A DNA stretch of 13,440 nt from Bacteroidia bacterium (GTDB taxonomy: Bacteria; Bacteroidota; Bacteroidia; Cytophagales; Cyclobacteriaceae): NCBI GenBank assembly GCA_012031955.1, contig JAAURZ010000010.1, positions 1 to 13,440 of the forward strand, in the 5' to 3' direction. The position numbers were made by a program, and so were the translations under genes. Shown one piece after another: positions 1 to 10,204 of this stretch. Below the pieces are notes generated by a model. It saw nothing but the letters and a program-made list of their open reading frames with translations. It searched no databases and had not been told where the DNA came from. The stretch's first letter is position 1. Every line of letters starts with the position of its first letter.

Positions 1-1457
1 TGCGTGTATGGAGCAGGTTGAGTATGTTTCCCTGGTTGAAACCCAGGTTAACCCGTTGCAAGTGCGTGAGTTGCTTGTATACCACCAGCGTGGCGATAAT
101 AAGGGAGATGGAAATGAAGAACTGAAACACGACCAAAATGTTTCTGATGCCGTACCCTGTAAGCCTTTTGCGCATGCGTCCTTTCAGCACTTCGGCCGGC
201 GCGAATGACGTAAGGTAGAAGGCCGGGTAACTTCCCGCGGCGAGCCCTACCAGCGCGATGAAGACAAGCAGGCCGCCCACAAATACCGGGTGCAGGATGA
301 GCGCCATGCCGAGAGATTTGTGTACGAGGATGTTGAAGGGCACCAGTGCCACGCGGATGATAAACACCGCGAGCACCACGGCGACAATGGTGTATAGGTA
401 TGACTCCAGCAGAAACTGGCCGACCAACTTGTTGTGCTGTGCGCCCACGGCCTTGCGCACGCCGACTTCGCGTGCCCGGTTAGCCGAGCGTGCGGTTGAC
501 AAATTCATGAAGTTGATGCATGCGAGTATAATGATAAAGAGTGCTACCGCACCAAGCAGGTAGATGTATTGTATGTCGCCGTTGCGTTCTATTTCTTCCG
601 ACAGGTGCGACGTGAGGTGAATGGCCGTAAGCGGCTGCAGGAAAAGTGTGAGTGAGTTGCCCTGCTGGGTGAAGGCGGCAAATGTGGTCTGGTGGTAACG
701 TTCGAGCTCGGGGCCGGCATTTTGCTCGATGAGTTGTTTGAATACAGGCGTTACGTCGCCGGGGCCGGCACTGTCCCTGAGTTTGAAATAGGTATTCACT
801 TGCCGTTTGGTCCAAAGGCCGTCGGCCAGTTCTGTCCACGAATCAAGTGAGAGGACAAAAGTGAAATGCACATGCGATTGCTCCGGCGGGTCGGCCGCTA
901 TGCCCGTGATGCGTGCCTTGTATCCTTGCGCCAGTATCAGCGTCTTGCCGAGCGGCGTGGGGTCGCCCAGGCCCGTGTAGTTGAAGTAGCGCCTTGCCGC
1001 CGATTCGGCTGATTATGAGCGAACCCTCGCCACGGAGCACTTTGTCAGGATCGCCGGCAGCAGCGTAGAATGAAAAAAAACGGAGAAGTTTGAATCGGCC
1101 AGCAGCATTTTTTCTTACCGTAAAGGCCTTGTCTTCATAACGCATCGGGAACAAGCCCCAACTGGCGAGCCGCAGGGTGCTCTCAACGGCGGGGCATGCT
1201 TCTTTCAACCTGGCGGCTACTGGCGCCCCTGTTTGAGCGGATTCGAATTGTTCGTTTTGAAGCTTGCCTTTGAAAGCGACGCGGTATATCTGGTCCGCAT
1301 CGGCGTGGAAGCGATCGTAACGGAGCTCGTCGAAAATGTACAGTGCGATAAGCAGGCTGCAACTGATGCCGATAGTGAGGCCGCTTAAGTTGATGATCGA
1401 GTACCCACGGTGCCGCATCATGATACGCAGGGCAGTGGTGAGATAATTTCTTATCAT
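1..1457 (-). CDS. FtsX/MacB-type ABC permease (FtsX-1), 3' end beyond window, frameshifted
   Basis: This is an inner-membrane permease-like protein of the two-module FtsX/MacB family common in Bacteroidota; its substrate is unknown. The N-terminus (MIRNYLTTALRIMM) leads into the first membrane helix and the usual YDRFH motif. A MacB-like periplasmic domain follows, then an FtsX domain with helix ILACINFMNLSTA and the signature EVGVRKAVGA. The reading frame is open to the window edge, so the second module is missing. The ATG at 1457 is chosen over an upstream TTG at 1475 because paralogues begin M-(L/F)-K-N-Y. Three indels are inferred: an extra base in 1108-1113, a missing base in 1073-1080, and an extra base near 1007. 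The first two compensate each other. After the third, the downstream frame (LIISESAARRYF, then GKTLILAQGYKARITGIAA) has no start codon of its own, so the distal gene is easily missed. The family assignment is firm. Confidence 0.88.
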
Positions 1458-1472
1458 GGGGAGATGGTCAGC

Positions 1473-1512
1473 CAAAGATAAGAATACACCCGAAGCCTTC
1501 TGCCCAAAAATA
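1473..1512 (-). promoter_or_regulatory. possible promoter elements before FtsX-1
   Basis: The 81-base gap between FtsX-2 and FtsX-1 has two matches on the minus strand to the Bacteroidota -7 consensus TAnnTTTG: TATCTTTG (1473-1480) and TATTTTTG (1505-1512). The TTTG inside the second lies 24 bases from the first, longer than the usual spacing of about 19. No convincing -33 partner was found for either. Read-through from FtsX-2 is equally possible. Confidence 0.25.
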
Positions 1513-1538
1513 CACTAAAGGTTTTGCGGGTCTCACTA

Positions 1539-3935
1539 CTATTCAGTTCTCAAGGCATTGACAGGGTTCGACCAGGCGGCTTTCAGGGCCTGGAAGCTGA
1601 TGGTTGCCAACGCGATCAGGATCGAAACGGCGCCCACGGCCAGGAAGATTCCTGGCGTGATGCTGATGCTGTATTGAAAATCCTGAAGCCACTTGTCCAT
1701 CATGAAATAGGCGAGTACGCTGGCCAGGGCAAATGCCACCAGGATAAGGATTATAAATTCTCTTGAGAGTGCATAAAGAATTGTGCCGCTGCTGGCGCCA
1801 AGCACCTTGCGGATGCCAATCTCTTTGCGACGTTGCTCAACGGTAAAAGCTGAAAGCGCAAATAGACCGAGCCCGGCTATTGCAATCGCCAGTATGGTAA
1901 AATGGGTGAACATAGACGAAAAGGCTTGCTCGTTGCGATACAAGTTCGCGAATTGCGCGTCGAGGAAATTGTATTCGAAGGTGGTGCCCGGGTTGGTCTT
2001 TTTCCAGGTTTCTTCGATGAAGCTGATGGTGGTCTGTATGTTGTCGGCGCCGGCCTTTACCACCATGGCGGGATTGTCGCGGTTGTAGAGCATGAACATC
2101 GGTTCCAGTTTGTGGCGCACCGTGGCGAAGTGAAAGTCCTTCACGACTCCTACCACCGTGTATGCCGTACGATCGGTTGGGTTGGGGCCCGACTGCAGGC
2201 TGATCTTCTTGCCGACAACGTCGGTCCATTTCAACAGGCGTAACATCTCTTCATTCACCAGCATCGAAAGTGAGTCGTCGTAGCTGAGTGAGAAGTTGCG
2301 CCCCGACACGATCGTCATACCCATGGTTGGTACAAAATCCTGGTCGGCGTTCATGATGCTCGTAATGATGTTGGTGTCGTCGCCAAATCCCTCAGGGTAA
2401 ATTTGCGTTCTGCCCAACTGCTGGCCTACGCGCGTAGATGACGTACCTACTGACTTGATGCCCGGATTTTGTAGCAGTTCATTTTTGAAAGCGGAGGAGC
2501 GGCCCACCGCAGCGCCGCTTTGCGCTATGGTGATCACCTGGTCGCGACTATAGCCCAGGTCGGCGGTATAGATGTAACGCATTTGCTTGTACACGATGCC
2601 CGTGCCCACCATGAGCGCGATAGAAATGGTGAATTGCAATACGACGAGTGCCTTGCGCAGTTGAATGCCGCCGCTGGAATTTTTGAAGGCGCCCTTGAGT
2701 ACTATCACAGGCTTGAAGGACGACAACACAAACGCCGGATAAGCACCCGCGATGAAGCCTACCAACAAAACAAGTGCTGCGATAACACCGAGGTTGGCGG
2801 CTGACAACAAAATAAACGGGTCGGCATAGCGCTGATACAGAGAATTTAACACTGGTGTGATGCCGATGGCCATCGCCAACGCGATTACTGCCGAAAAAAA
2901 TGTGACGATGATGGATTCAACCAGGTGTTGACCAATGAGCTGGCGGCGTATCGCTCCTATCACTTTGCGCATGCCTACTTCCTTTGCCCTGCCGGCCGAC
3001 TTTGCCGTAACGAGGTTTGTAAAGTTGACCGCAGCCAGCAGCAGGATGAGCACGCCAATGCACGACAGCACGTACACATTGAGCACGTCGGATTTGTTGG
3101 CGTTGGTTTCAAACAGAATTTCCTTCGACTGCAAATGCACGTCGGCCAACGGCTGCACAACCGGTGTGAAAAATTCGTAGGCGTTGTTCTTTTGTGCGAG
3201 CGCCTTGAGTTTGGTGTTGAGGTCGGCGATCACATTGTTGTTCACCTCTTTGTCGAGCAGGGCGTAGGTGAAGGTGCTGATCACCCTGCCACGATTCGAG
3301 AAACTGGCGGAAGCCCGGCTGATCTTCGGGCGCTGTAAGAGAACGCAGCAAGTCGAACTGCAGGTGTGAATTTTTTGGAACGTCTTTCATCACCGCCGTT
3401 ACGTGAAGGTCGGTTGTTTGATTGAGTTTAATAGTTTTCCCCACGGGGTTTTCGTCACCAAAAATTTTCTGCGCCAGCGTTTCCGAAATCACAACCGTGT
3501 TGGGCTGGTCGAGCATGTGCTCTTTTGCGCCGTCGGCAATCGGGAAGTTGAATATTTCAAACAGTGACGATTCGCTGAAAAAGCCGGCGTCGCATTTCAG
3601 TGTCTTGTCGCCATAGCTGAGGTCGAGTCTGCCGCCGCCTACAAGCCTGGCGGTTTTCACCACCTCCGGAAGTTCGGCCTCCATAGCGGGGCCGAGCGGC
3701 GGCTGCGACACGCCCACGAGTTTGCTGCTCACACCTTCGGCGCTGTCGATGGTGAGCACGCGCACCATGCGACCCACGTGCTCGTGAAAACGATCGTACG
3801 ACAAATCTTCCCGGATGTACAGGTAATGATCATCGCGGAGGCGAGCCCGAACGCAAGCCCTGTGATCTTGATGAGTGAATATCCTTTTTGTTTGAAGAGG
3901 TTCCGAAGCCCTACGACGAAATAATTTTTGAACAT
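1539..3935 (-). CDS. FtsX/MacB-type ABC permease (FtsX-2), frameshifted, 798 aa after repair
   Basis: This is a complete two-module permease in the MacB_PCD/FtsX architecture, predicted in the cytoplasmic membrane with large periplasmic domains. The order is an N-terminal helix (MFKNYFVVGLRNLFKQKGYS), a first periplasmic domain, a first FtsX domain (VLILLLAAVNFTNLVTAKSA, then EVGMRKVIGA), a second periplasmic domain, and a second FtsX domain (EIGIRKVLGA), ending in NALRTE. Two indels break it. A base is missing in the GG at 3822-3823, where repair restores LYIREDLSYDRFHE. An extra base lies in CCC at 3284-3286, where repair joins ESWQ to the STFTYALLDKE frame. These cancel, giving an exact whole-codon length. 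A GTG at 3284 could be mistaken for a start but lies inside the gene. It sits downstream of FtsX-3 and the relic and may be co-transcribed. The usual ATPase partner is not nearby. Confidence 0.9.
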
Positions 3936-3973
3936 GGCGTTTGCGTATTAGGTATTATTCGTTTCGACGAGAA

Positions 3974-4150
3974 TCAACAGGGTTGGCTGTAGCAGTTCAT
4001 GATGGTTTCCACTGCGCGCAACGACTCCGCTACGTTTTCGGTCGGTGTCAGCCGCATGGTCATGGCCCGACACCCAGTCGGGTTGATGAACGAATAAATT
4101 GTGTTCTTCTGCAGTTGACTAAAAGCGATCTTGAAGTAATTGAGAAGCAT
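3974..4150 (-). pseudogene. 58-codon relic of a fourth FtsX-type permease with a large internal deletion
   Basis: An uninterrupted 58-codon frame begins MLLNYFKIAFSQLQKNTIYS, which closely matches the N-termini of the flanking permeases (compare MLKNYFLIALRNMQRSKLYT). After about 23 residues it changes to a stretch containing MTMRLTPTENVAESLRAVET. That resembles the end of the second periplasmic domain, as in FtsX-3 (DVQPEDFKRTIASIETKWKE) and FtsX-2 (AGADNIQTTISFIEETWK). It then ends with TGA. The first FtsX module and most of both periplasmic domains are absent, roughly 600 codons. It lies 27 bases after FtsX-3 and 38 bases before FtsX-2, on the same strand. I read it as a decayed member of the array. 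A functional small protein is less likely, and an assembly collapse between paralogues is also possible. Confidence 0.65.
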
Positions 4151-4177
4151 AAAATGGTTTGTCGTTTCTTGTTTTGA

Positions 4178-6587
4178 CTATTCATTGCGCAGAGCCACCA
4201 CCGGGTTGCCCGATGCCGCCCGGATCGACTCTACACTCACGGTGAGGATGGCGATGAGGAGCGCAATGCCGCCCGCCAACAGGTAAACGGTAACATCTAT
4301 GGGAGCTTTGTACGCAAAAGCTTCCAGCCAGCGTGTCATCGTGTACAGCGAGAGGGGCACCGCCACCGCAAAAGCGATGATCACGAGTATCACGAATTCT
4401 TTCGACATCAGTCCTACAATCTGGGGAACCGATGCGCCGAGTACTTTTCTCACGCCGATTTCCTTGAAGCGTCGTTCAGCCATGTAGGTTGACAATCCGT
4501 ACAGGCCAAGGCAGAGATCAGCATGGCGATGATGGTGAAGGTGGTAATGATGGCCGATACGCGGCGGTCTTCGTTGTACTGTTTGCTGATGCTTTCATCC
4601 AGGAAGGTGTATTCGAACGGTGTGTTGTTCACTTGTTCTTTCCACTTCGTTTCAATCGATGCGATTGTACGCTTGAAGTCTTCAGGTTGCACATCCAACA
4701 GGATGAAGTCATACGCCCTCCCGTTTTCCGGCACGGCCAGCATCATAGGTAGTATGTTTTCCTTCAACGTAGTTTGATGAAAGTCTTCCATTACGCCAAC
4801 TATCTCCTGGTCATAACGCGTTCCTTGCCAATCCGTGTAGACGTGTTGACCTATGGCACCTTCTATTGTGAAACCAAATTCCTCTGCTGCTTTGCGGTTG
4901 ATGATCACTTTTGTGTTTTGTTCGACACTGCGGTTGTCGCTGAAAGTTCTGCCGGCGAGTAACTTTATTTCCAGCAACTCCATGTAATGCGCGTCCACGT
5001 AATTACGAAAGGTTCGCACCGCGTTGTCCATGCTGCTACCATCGGGATAAAACATGCCGTCTGAAAAAATGAATGAACCGGGTATGTAGTTGGCGCCTGA
5101 CACATCGTTTACCGTGCTCACGCCGCCCAGCGCCTGTTTGAGGCTCTCATACTTTTCGTGTGCTTCCACCGTGCGCATGGGCAATACAATTTTCGCGGAA
5201 GCGTCAAACCCAAGGTTTTTTTCCTGTATGTAGGTGAGTTGGCGTGAGATGATGAGCATACCGCATACCAGCGTGATGGCAATCATGAACTGAAATACCA
5301 CAAGACCGCGTCGCAGCCATCCTGACGACTTAAGCTGATCGAATTTTCCCTTAAGCACCTGTGCGGGCTGGAATGAGGAAATATAAAACGCCGGGTAGCT
5401 GCCGGCCGCCACACCTGTTATGATCGCGATCGCAATCAGCGCAAGGCCGATGTACAGCATGTTGTTCGAACCAAAGGCAATGTGTTTTTCTGTGAGTTCA
5501 TTGAAGAAGGGCAATGCCAACTGGACCATCACCACGCTGATGAGCAGCGACACGATGACGATCAGCAAGGTTTCGCCCATCAGTTGTTTGATCAGCGTGC
5601 TGCGAAATGCACCCATTACTTTTCTTACGCCAATTTCTCCGGCCCGCTTGGCGGCTTTGGCGGTAGACAGGTTCATGAAATTGATGCACGCGAGCAACAG
5701 GATGAAGACGGCGATGGATACGATTACATAAGTGTAGATAATCCGCGGCGATTGGCCCACGCTCGACTTCAGGTAAATATCTTTTACGGGTTCGAGGCGG
5801 AGTGTTTTGTTGAAGCCCATTGCCTTTAAGTCTTCGCCGCCATGTCGTTGCAGCACATCATTCATCTTGGCGATCACATTATCGAGGTTGGCTCCCGGCA
5901 CCAGGCGCACGTAAGAAGGCATAAAGTTTTGCCCTGCCCACTCGCCATTGGCCTCGTCCGACCGGATGTATTCACCCCAGCCGGAGCTGGTCATCGATAC
6001 AAAGAAGTTGGCGTGAATGTGACTGCGCATTTCATCCCTAATCACCGCTGTTACATGAAAGTCGTCGCCGGCACCACCTTGGTCTACATACAGCACTTTG
6101 TTTAACGCCGGTTCGTTACCGAAGAGTTTTTTCGCGAGGTGTTCCGTCAGCACGATGCTGTTGGGCTCAACCAGCGCCTTCGAAGGGTTGCCTTCAAGAA
6201 ATGTATAGCTGAAAACGTTGAACAACGTAGAGTCGGCCAGCAGGCCGTCGCTCTCGTAGAAGAGTTGTCTTCGTACCGTATCAGGTTCTGCGACACGCCA
6301 GGGGGATTAAGAACGCGCGCGGCGACTTCCACTTCGGGCACCTCGGCGGCTACAGTCATCGCGATCGGCGGCGAGCACGTGGCCATGTCATTCCTGATGC
6401 GCGTCACTATACGATAGAGATCATCGAGACGTGTGTGATGCTTGTCCATCTGAAATTCCTCCTGTATGTAGAGGGCCAGCAGCAGACAGCAGGCGATGCC
6501 GATGGAAAGGCCGAAGGTGTTGATGAGTGTGTAAAGCTTGCTTCGCTGCATGTTGCGAAGCGCTATCAGGAAATAGTTTTTGAGCAT
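4178..6587 (-). CDS. FtsX/MacB-type ABC permease (FtsX-3), frameshifted, 803 aa after repair
   Basis: This is the first of the permease array in transcription order and a full-length two-module FtsX/MacB-family membrane protein. It starts MLKNYFLIALRNMQRSKLYT and has a first helix near residues 20-42, then a periplasmic domain. The first FtsX domain (FILLLACINFMNLSTAKAAK, EIGVRKVMGA) carries the AAGSYPAFYISSF loop. A second periplasmic domain and a second FtsX module (YMAERRFKEIGVRKVLGA) follow, ending in VVALRNE. A missing base at about 6259-6262 turns DNSFYESDGLLADS into a false frame. A missing base at 4506-4507 breaks ALGLYGLSTYMAERR. Restoring both gives exactly 804 codons including the stop. 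The gene starts 148 bases after kup ends, with no obvious terminator between. Its transport or signalling role cannot be told from sequence. The family call is secure. Confidence 0.9.
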
Positions 6588-6735
6588 AGGAGTGGCGTTG
6601 ACGCCCGCACTATCCCAATATCAGTGCCACACGGCCAGGTCCGCAAAACACCCGTATTGCCCCCGATTTTCGCGGTTCTGTTGTGCCAGAAAGTGCGCGA
6701 TCACGATCACAGATGTCCGCAACCGGTCGGATTTC

Positions 6736-8691
6736 CTAGTCTTTTTCCCGTTTGATTTTGACGCGTGTAATCGGGCCCACCTGGATGGGGACCTTTTCAG
6801 TTTCGATGTTGGCGGCCTCAAGTCCATACAGCGCGCCGGTGGAGAGACTGAATTTTTTGATGAGGCGGTAGCCCTGAATGACAAGCTGATCGAACGACGA
6901 TATGTCGCTGTCGGACGACGCCCAGGAGTTGATGATAATGAACTTGAAGTCGGCCGTCATGCTGTACTTGTGCAGGGCGGGGTAGGGGCTTACCAAATCG
7001 ATTTCGCCTGCGTCGGCCATTTCGTGTATGATTTTACTGAACATGGCATTAACACGGTGCGGCGTTTTGAACCCCAGCCGAAGGCGCACGAAGAAACAGC
7101 GCTTGGGAATGATCGTGTCCACGGCAAACTTGCTCGTGAATGGGCTATCGACAGTATCCACGTGCAGAAACCAATATACGTCAGCGCGTTTGGGACGTTT
7201 CTTAAAAATCGAGTAGATGATGTTGGAGTCAATGTAACGCTTGCTGTCGGCTACGGCCAGGTACACCAGGTTGGTTGCCTCTTTCGGCACACTGAGGTCG
7301 GCCTGCAGGTCCTGGATCATGCCCACATAATGCTTCAGATCCACGAACTCGGTGTGACGGTCGCGCAGCTGGCGTGCCCGCATGAGCACAAACATTGATC
7401 ATGAAAAAGAACGAAGGCAATCGTAAATGTAAACCAGCCGCCGTGCGAAAACTTGCTGAGGTTCGATACCAGGAACATGCCCTCCAGTGAAAAAACATGA
7501 TGCAAGCCCCATTGACCTGAACGTTGACTTTTTGGAGATGGAAAAGTAAAACACCAGCAGCGACGTGGTCATAAGCATGTCGAAGGTGATCGCGAGGCCA
7601 TACGCGCCTTCCATGGCAGAGGAGCTCCGGAAAACGATCACCACCAGGATGCACCCCAGCATCAGTATCCAGTTAATGGCGGGAATGTATATCTGCCCTT
7701 TTATCTCGCTGGGGTACCGCACTTTGGTTGCGGGCCACAGCTTGAGTTTCATGGCTTCGTTCACCAGCGTAAACGTGCCGGATATCAACGCCTGGCTCGC
7801 GATGATGGCAGCCATGGTGGCGATGATGATACCGAAGATAAGGAAGTTCTCAGGCATGAGCGCATAAAAACGGAATCTGGCCGTCGAGTCTGGTGCCCAC
7901 GTGGTCGAGCAGCCACGCGCCCTGGCCGAAGTAGTTCAGCAGCAGGCATACTTTTACAAATCCCCAGCCCACACGTATGTTCGCTTTACCGCAATGGCCG
8001 AGGTCGGAGTATAGTGCTTCTGCTCCCGTGGTACAGAGAAACACGGCGCCGAGAATCCAGAACCCGCCGGGGTATTTGGTTAATAGGTTAAAGGCGTACG
8101 CCGGATTGAGTGCCTTGATAACCGACGGCTGGTCGCTCAGGTGCATGATTCCGAACACACCAATGGTGGTGAACCACACAAGCATAATGGGCCGAAGGTG
8201 CGCCCCACCACGCCGGTTCCGAATTGCTGAAACACGAACAGCGCCACCAGGATGACGATAACAATCGTGATCACCGTGCGCTCGTCGATATGCGGGTTAA
8301 GTACTTTGAGGCCTTCGATGGCGGACGACACAGAAATGGCGGGTGTGATGAAACCGTCGGAGATAAGGGTGGCGCAACCTATAATGGCGGGATAGATTAC
8401 CCAACCGGCTTTGTAACGGCGCACGAGCGCATACAAAGCGAAGATACCACCCTCACCCTTGTTGTCGGCGTTTAGCGCCAGGTACACATACTTCACCGTG
8501 GTGATAAGCGTGAGCGTCCAGAAGACACACGACAAGCCGCCCAACACAAGGCCTTCCGTAATTTCATGTTCGCCTACAATGGCCTTGAACACATACAACG
8601 GGGAGGTGCCGATGTCGCCATAAATGATTCCCAGTGAGACAAGTACACCGGCGGTGGTAAGGGTACTGAACTTATCGCTGGTATTTTCCAT
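6736..8691 (-). CDS. kup: Kup-family low-affinity K+ transporter, frameshifted, 650 aa after repair
   Basis: This is a K+ uptake permease of the KUP/HAK/KT family, a cytoplasmic-membrane K+ symporter. The N-terminus has the family signature YGDIGTSPLYVFKAI (residues 24-38). It is followed by NADNKGEGGIFALYAL and SDGFITPAISVSSAIEGL, then multiple hydrophobic helices. The AYGLAITFDMLMTT segment and a cytosolic C-terminal domain (DVYWFLHVDT, RLRLGFKTPHRVN) are also typical. Five indels are inferred. One base is missing in GGG 8189-8191. Extra bases lie in A-runs 7866-7870, 7490-7495 and 7404-7408, and in TT 7395-7396. Repair restores SLEGMFLVSNL and IAFVLFMIMFVLMRAR and gives 651 codons including the stop, a normal length. 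The ATG lies 4 bases after the ndh stop, so translational coupling with ndh is likely. Confidence 0.92.
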
Positions 8692-8695
8692 GCTT

Positions 8696-10002
8696 TTAAT
8701 TCACACCGTCGCGCGGGCGGGCGATGATCAGTCTATTGCTCTTGTCGTATGAGAAGTAACTCCAGAACCAGCTCATCACGACAAAAAACTTGTTTCTAAA
8801 ACCGATGAGTGATATCAAATGCACGAACATCCAGATGAACCATGCAAAGAATCCTTGCGACCTGAAGGCCTTCAGGTCCACCACTGCTTTGTTTCTGCCT
8901 ATGGTCGCCATTACGCCTTTGTTGTAATAACGGAACGGTTTAAGCGCTCTTTTGTTAATAAGACTTTTGATGTTTTTCGCTACCAGCCGCCCCTGCTGTT
9001 GTGCCGGGGGCGCCATCATGGGGTGACCTTTCGGGTAGTCGGGGTCGATGTTTTCCATGAGGGCTGCGTCGCCGATGGCGAAGATGTTGTCGTGGCCCAC
9101 TACGCGATTATACTCATCGACCAGGATGCGGCCGTTTTTGTGCAGCGCTTGCGCGGAAATGCCCTCGATGGGTTTGCCTTTTACGCCGGCCGCCCAAATA
9201 AGGGTGCGACTGATCAGTTTTTCGCCGGTGTTGAAGAGCACTTCGTAGCCGTCGTACGATTTAACGGCGCAGTTCAGGTGCACTTTCACGCCCATGCTCT
9301 GCAAATACTCCAATGCTTTTTCCGATGCCTTGTCAGACATGCCGTTGAGAAGCCTGCCTGTTGCCTCCACCAGGTGAATGTCCATGTGGCTCATCTCAAG
9401 CTCTTTGTAGTCTTTAGGAAAACATGCGACTTGAGTTCGGCCAATGCCCCGGCGAGTTCGACACCCGTTGGCCCGCCGCCCACGATCACAAAATCCATCA
9501 GGCTGTTCATCGCCTCAGCGTCGTCGGTAAGCAGCGCATTTTCGAAATTCCTGATAATGACGTTACGCAGTTTGATGGCGTCGACAATGGTTTTCATTGG
9601 CTGGGCATGCTGCTCCACGTCCTTCAAGCCGTAGTAGTTGGTGGAGGCGCCGCTGGCGATTACAAGGTAGTCGTACTTGATGCCCCCGATAGACGTCTCA
9701 ATGTAGTTTTCTTCCGGCTTAATCGACGTGACTTCTCCCAGGCGAAAGTAAAAGTCGCGCTGCGCGGCAAATCGTTTGCGAAAGGGCATCACAATCGAGC
9801 TCGACTCGAGCCCAGACGAGGCCACCTGGTACAACAGTGGCTGAAAACAGTGGTGGTTGTACTTGTCGAAAAGTACGACCTGAGCCTTCTGACCCCGGAG
9901 ACCCTTTACAACTTCCAGGCCGCCGAAACCCCCGCCAATGACAATTACACGTGGTTTGCCCAGGTCTGCGATACGCGTGCGCGTGGTTATTAATTTGGGC
10001 AT
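8696..10002 (-). CDS. ndh: type II NADH dehydrogenase (NDH-2), one frameshift, 435 aa after repair
   Basis: This is a non-proton-pumping FAD-dependent NADH:quinone oxidoreductase on the inner face of the membrane, feeding electrons to the quinone pool. The first dinucleotide-binding motif is VIVIGGGFGGLEVVKGL (glycines from residue 23), followed by HHCFQPLLYQVA, as in NDH-2 enzymes. The second, NADH-binding motif is FVIVGGGPTGVELAGALAEL (about 171-190). The FAD motif FAIGDAA is near residue 310, followed by APPAQQQGR, the quinone-site region in this family. The hydrophobic C-terminus (VHLISLIGFRNKFFVVMSWF) fits membrane attachment. One missing base in 9417-9418 separates the halves; repair gives VFPKDYKELEMSH across the junction. 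The ATG at 10002 lies just after a good promoter. It is the first gene of an ndh-kup unit. Other disulfide-reductase-fold oxidoreductases are unlikely given the C-terminus. Confidence 0.94.
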
Positions 10003-10033
10003 GAAAAAACTCAGGATTTGTTCAAAACGGGGG

Positions 10034-10063
10034 CAAATTTAGCGGCCCTTACAGCATAACAAA
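10034..10063 (-). promoter_or_regulatory. Bacteroidota-type promoter of ndh-kup
   Basis: On the minus strand TTTG (10060-10063) is followed after exactly 18 bases by TAAATTTG (10034-10041). This is a full match to the Bacteroidota housekeeping pattern of a -33 TTTG and a -7 TAnnTTTG. Transcription would start near 10028, leaving a leader of about 25 bases before the ndh ATG. Confidence 0.7.
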
Positions 10064-10085
10064 AGCAATTTCGCAATTAGTTGCG

Positions 10086-10106
10086 GTACAGGTTATCGGC
10101 CTGTAC
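10086..10106. repeat. perfect 7-bp inverted repeat in the divergent promoter region
   Basis: GTACAGG and CCTGTAC flank the 7-base spacer TTATCGG. The repeat lies about 23 bases upstream of the ndh -33 box and about 60 bases upstream of the opposing promoter candidate. It could be an operator for a dimeric regulator or a stem-loop. No function can be assigned from sequence. Confidence 0.4.
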
Positions 10107-10168
10107 GGAGGCCTGCCGACGCAGATAATTAATTTTCGAATCCGTGGCAATGACTTCTGAAAGGGGTT

Positions 10169-10176
10169 TATTTTTG
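10169..10176 (+). promoter_or_regulatory. candidate -7 box for the coiled-coil lipoprotein gene
   Basis: TATTTTTG matches TAnnTTTG and lies 28 bases before the ATG at 10205. No clear TTTG is seen at the -33 position, so this is tentative. If used, the transcript would begin near 10183. That would exclude an upstream in-frame ATG at 10144 and supports the start at 10205. Confidence 0.4.
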
Positions 10177-10204
10177 CAATACACTAAATACATCCCTAAC
10201 CGCT

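Noticed and set aside
480..839. Minus-strand frame of 119 codons
   Set aside because: Wrong-frame shadow. The true FtsX-1 frame runs through here with the conserved ACINFMNLSTA helix but has no start codon of its own after the frameshift.
1837..2229. Minus-strand frame of 130 codons
   Set aside because: Out-of-frame shadow inside FtsX-2, Arg/His/Gln-rich and without domain features.
6588..6735. Short repeated GATC-containing bases (around 6689-6712) between kup and FtsX-3 as an operator or terminator
   Set aside because: Only a short direct repeat with no stable stem or T-run. Nothing else convincing is visible in this 148-base gap.
6580..7398. Open plus-strand frame of 272 codons opposite kup
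   Set aside because: Antisense shadow of the Kup C-terminal region. It has no recognisable domain, and the minus strand in the same place carries clear Kup motifs.
8819..9993. Two long plus-strand frames (8819-9634 and 9424-9993)
   Set aside because: Antisense to ndh, which has complete NDH-2 motifs. The plus-strand translations look like non-coding reading of the opposite strand.
10144..10204. Upstream ATG at 10144 as start of the lipoprotein gene
   Set aside because: The extra N-terminus is not signal-like, it would put the -7 box inside the gene, and the ATG at 10205 gives a perfect lipoprotein signal peptide after a one-base repair.
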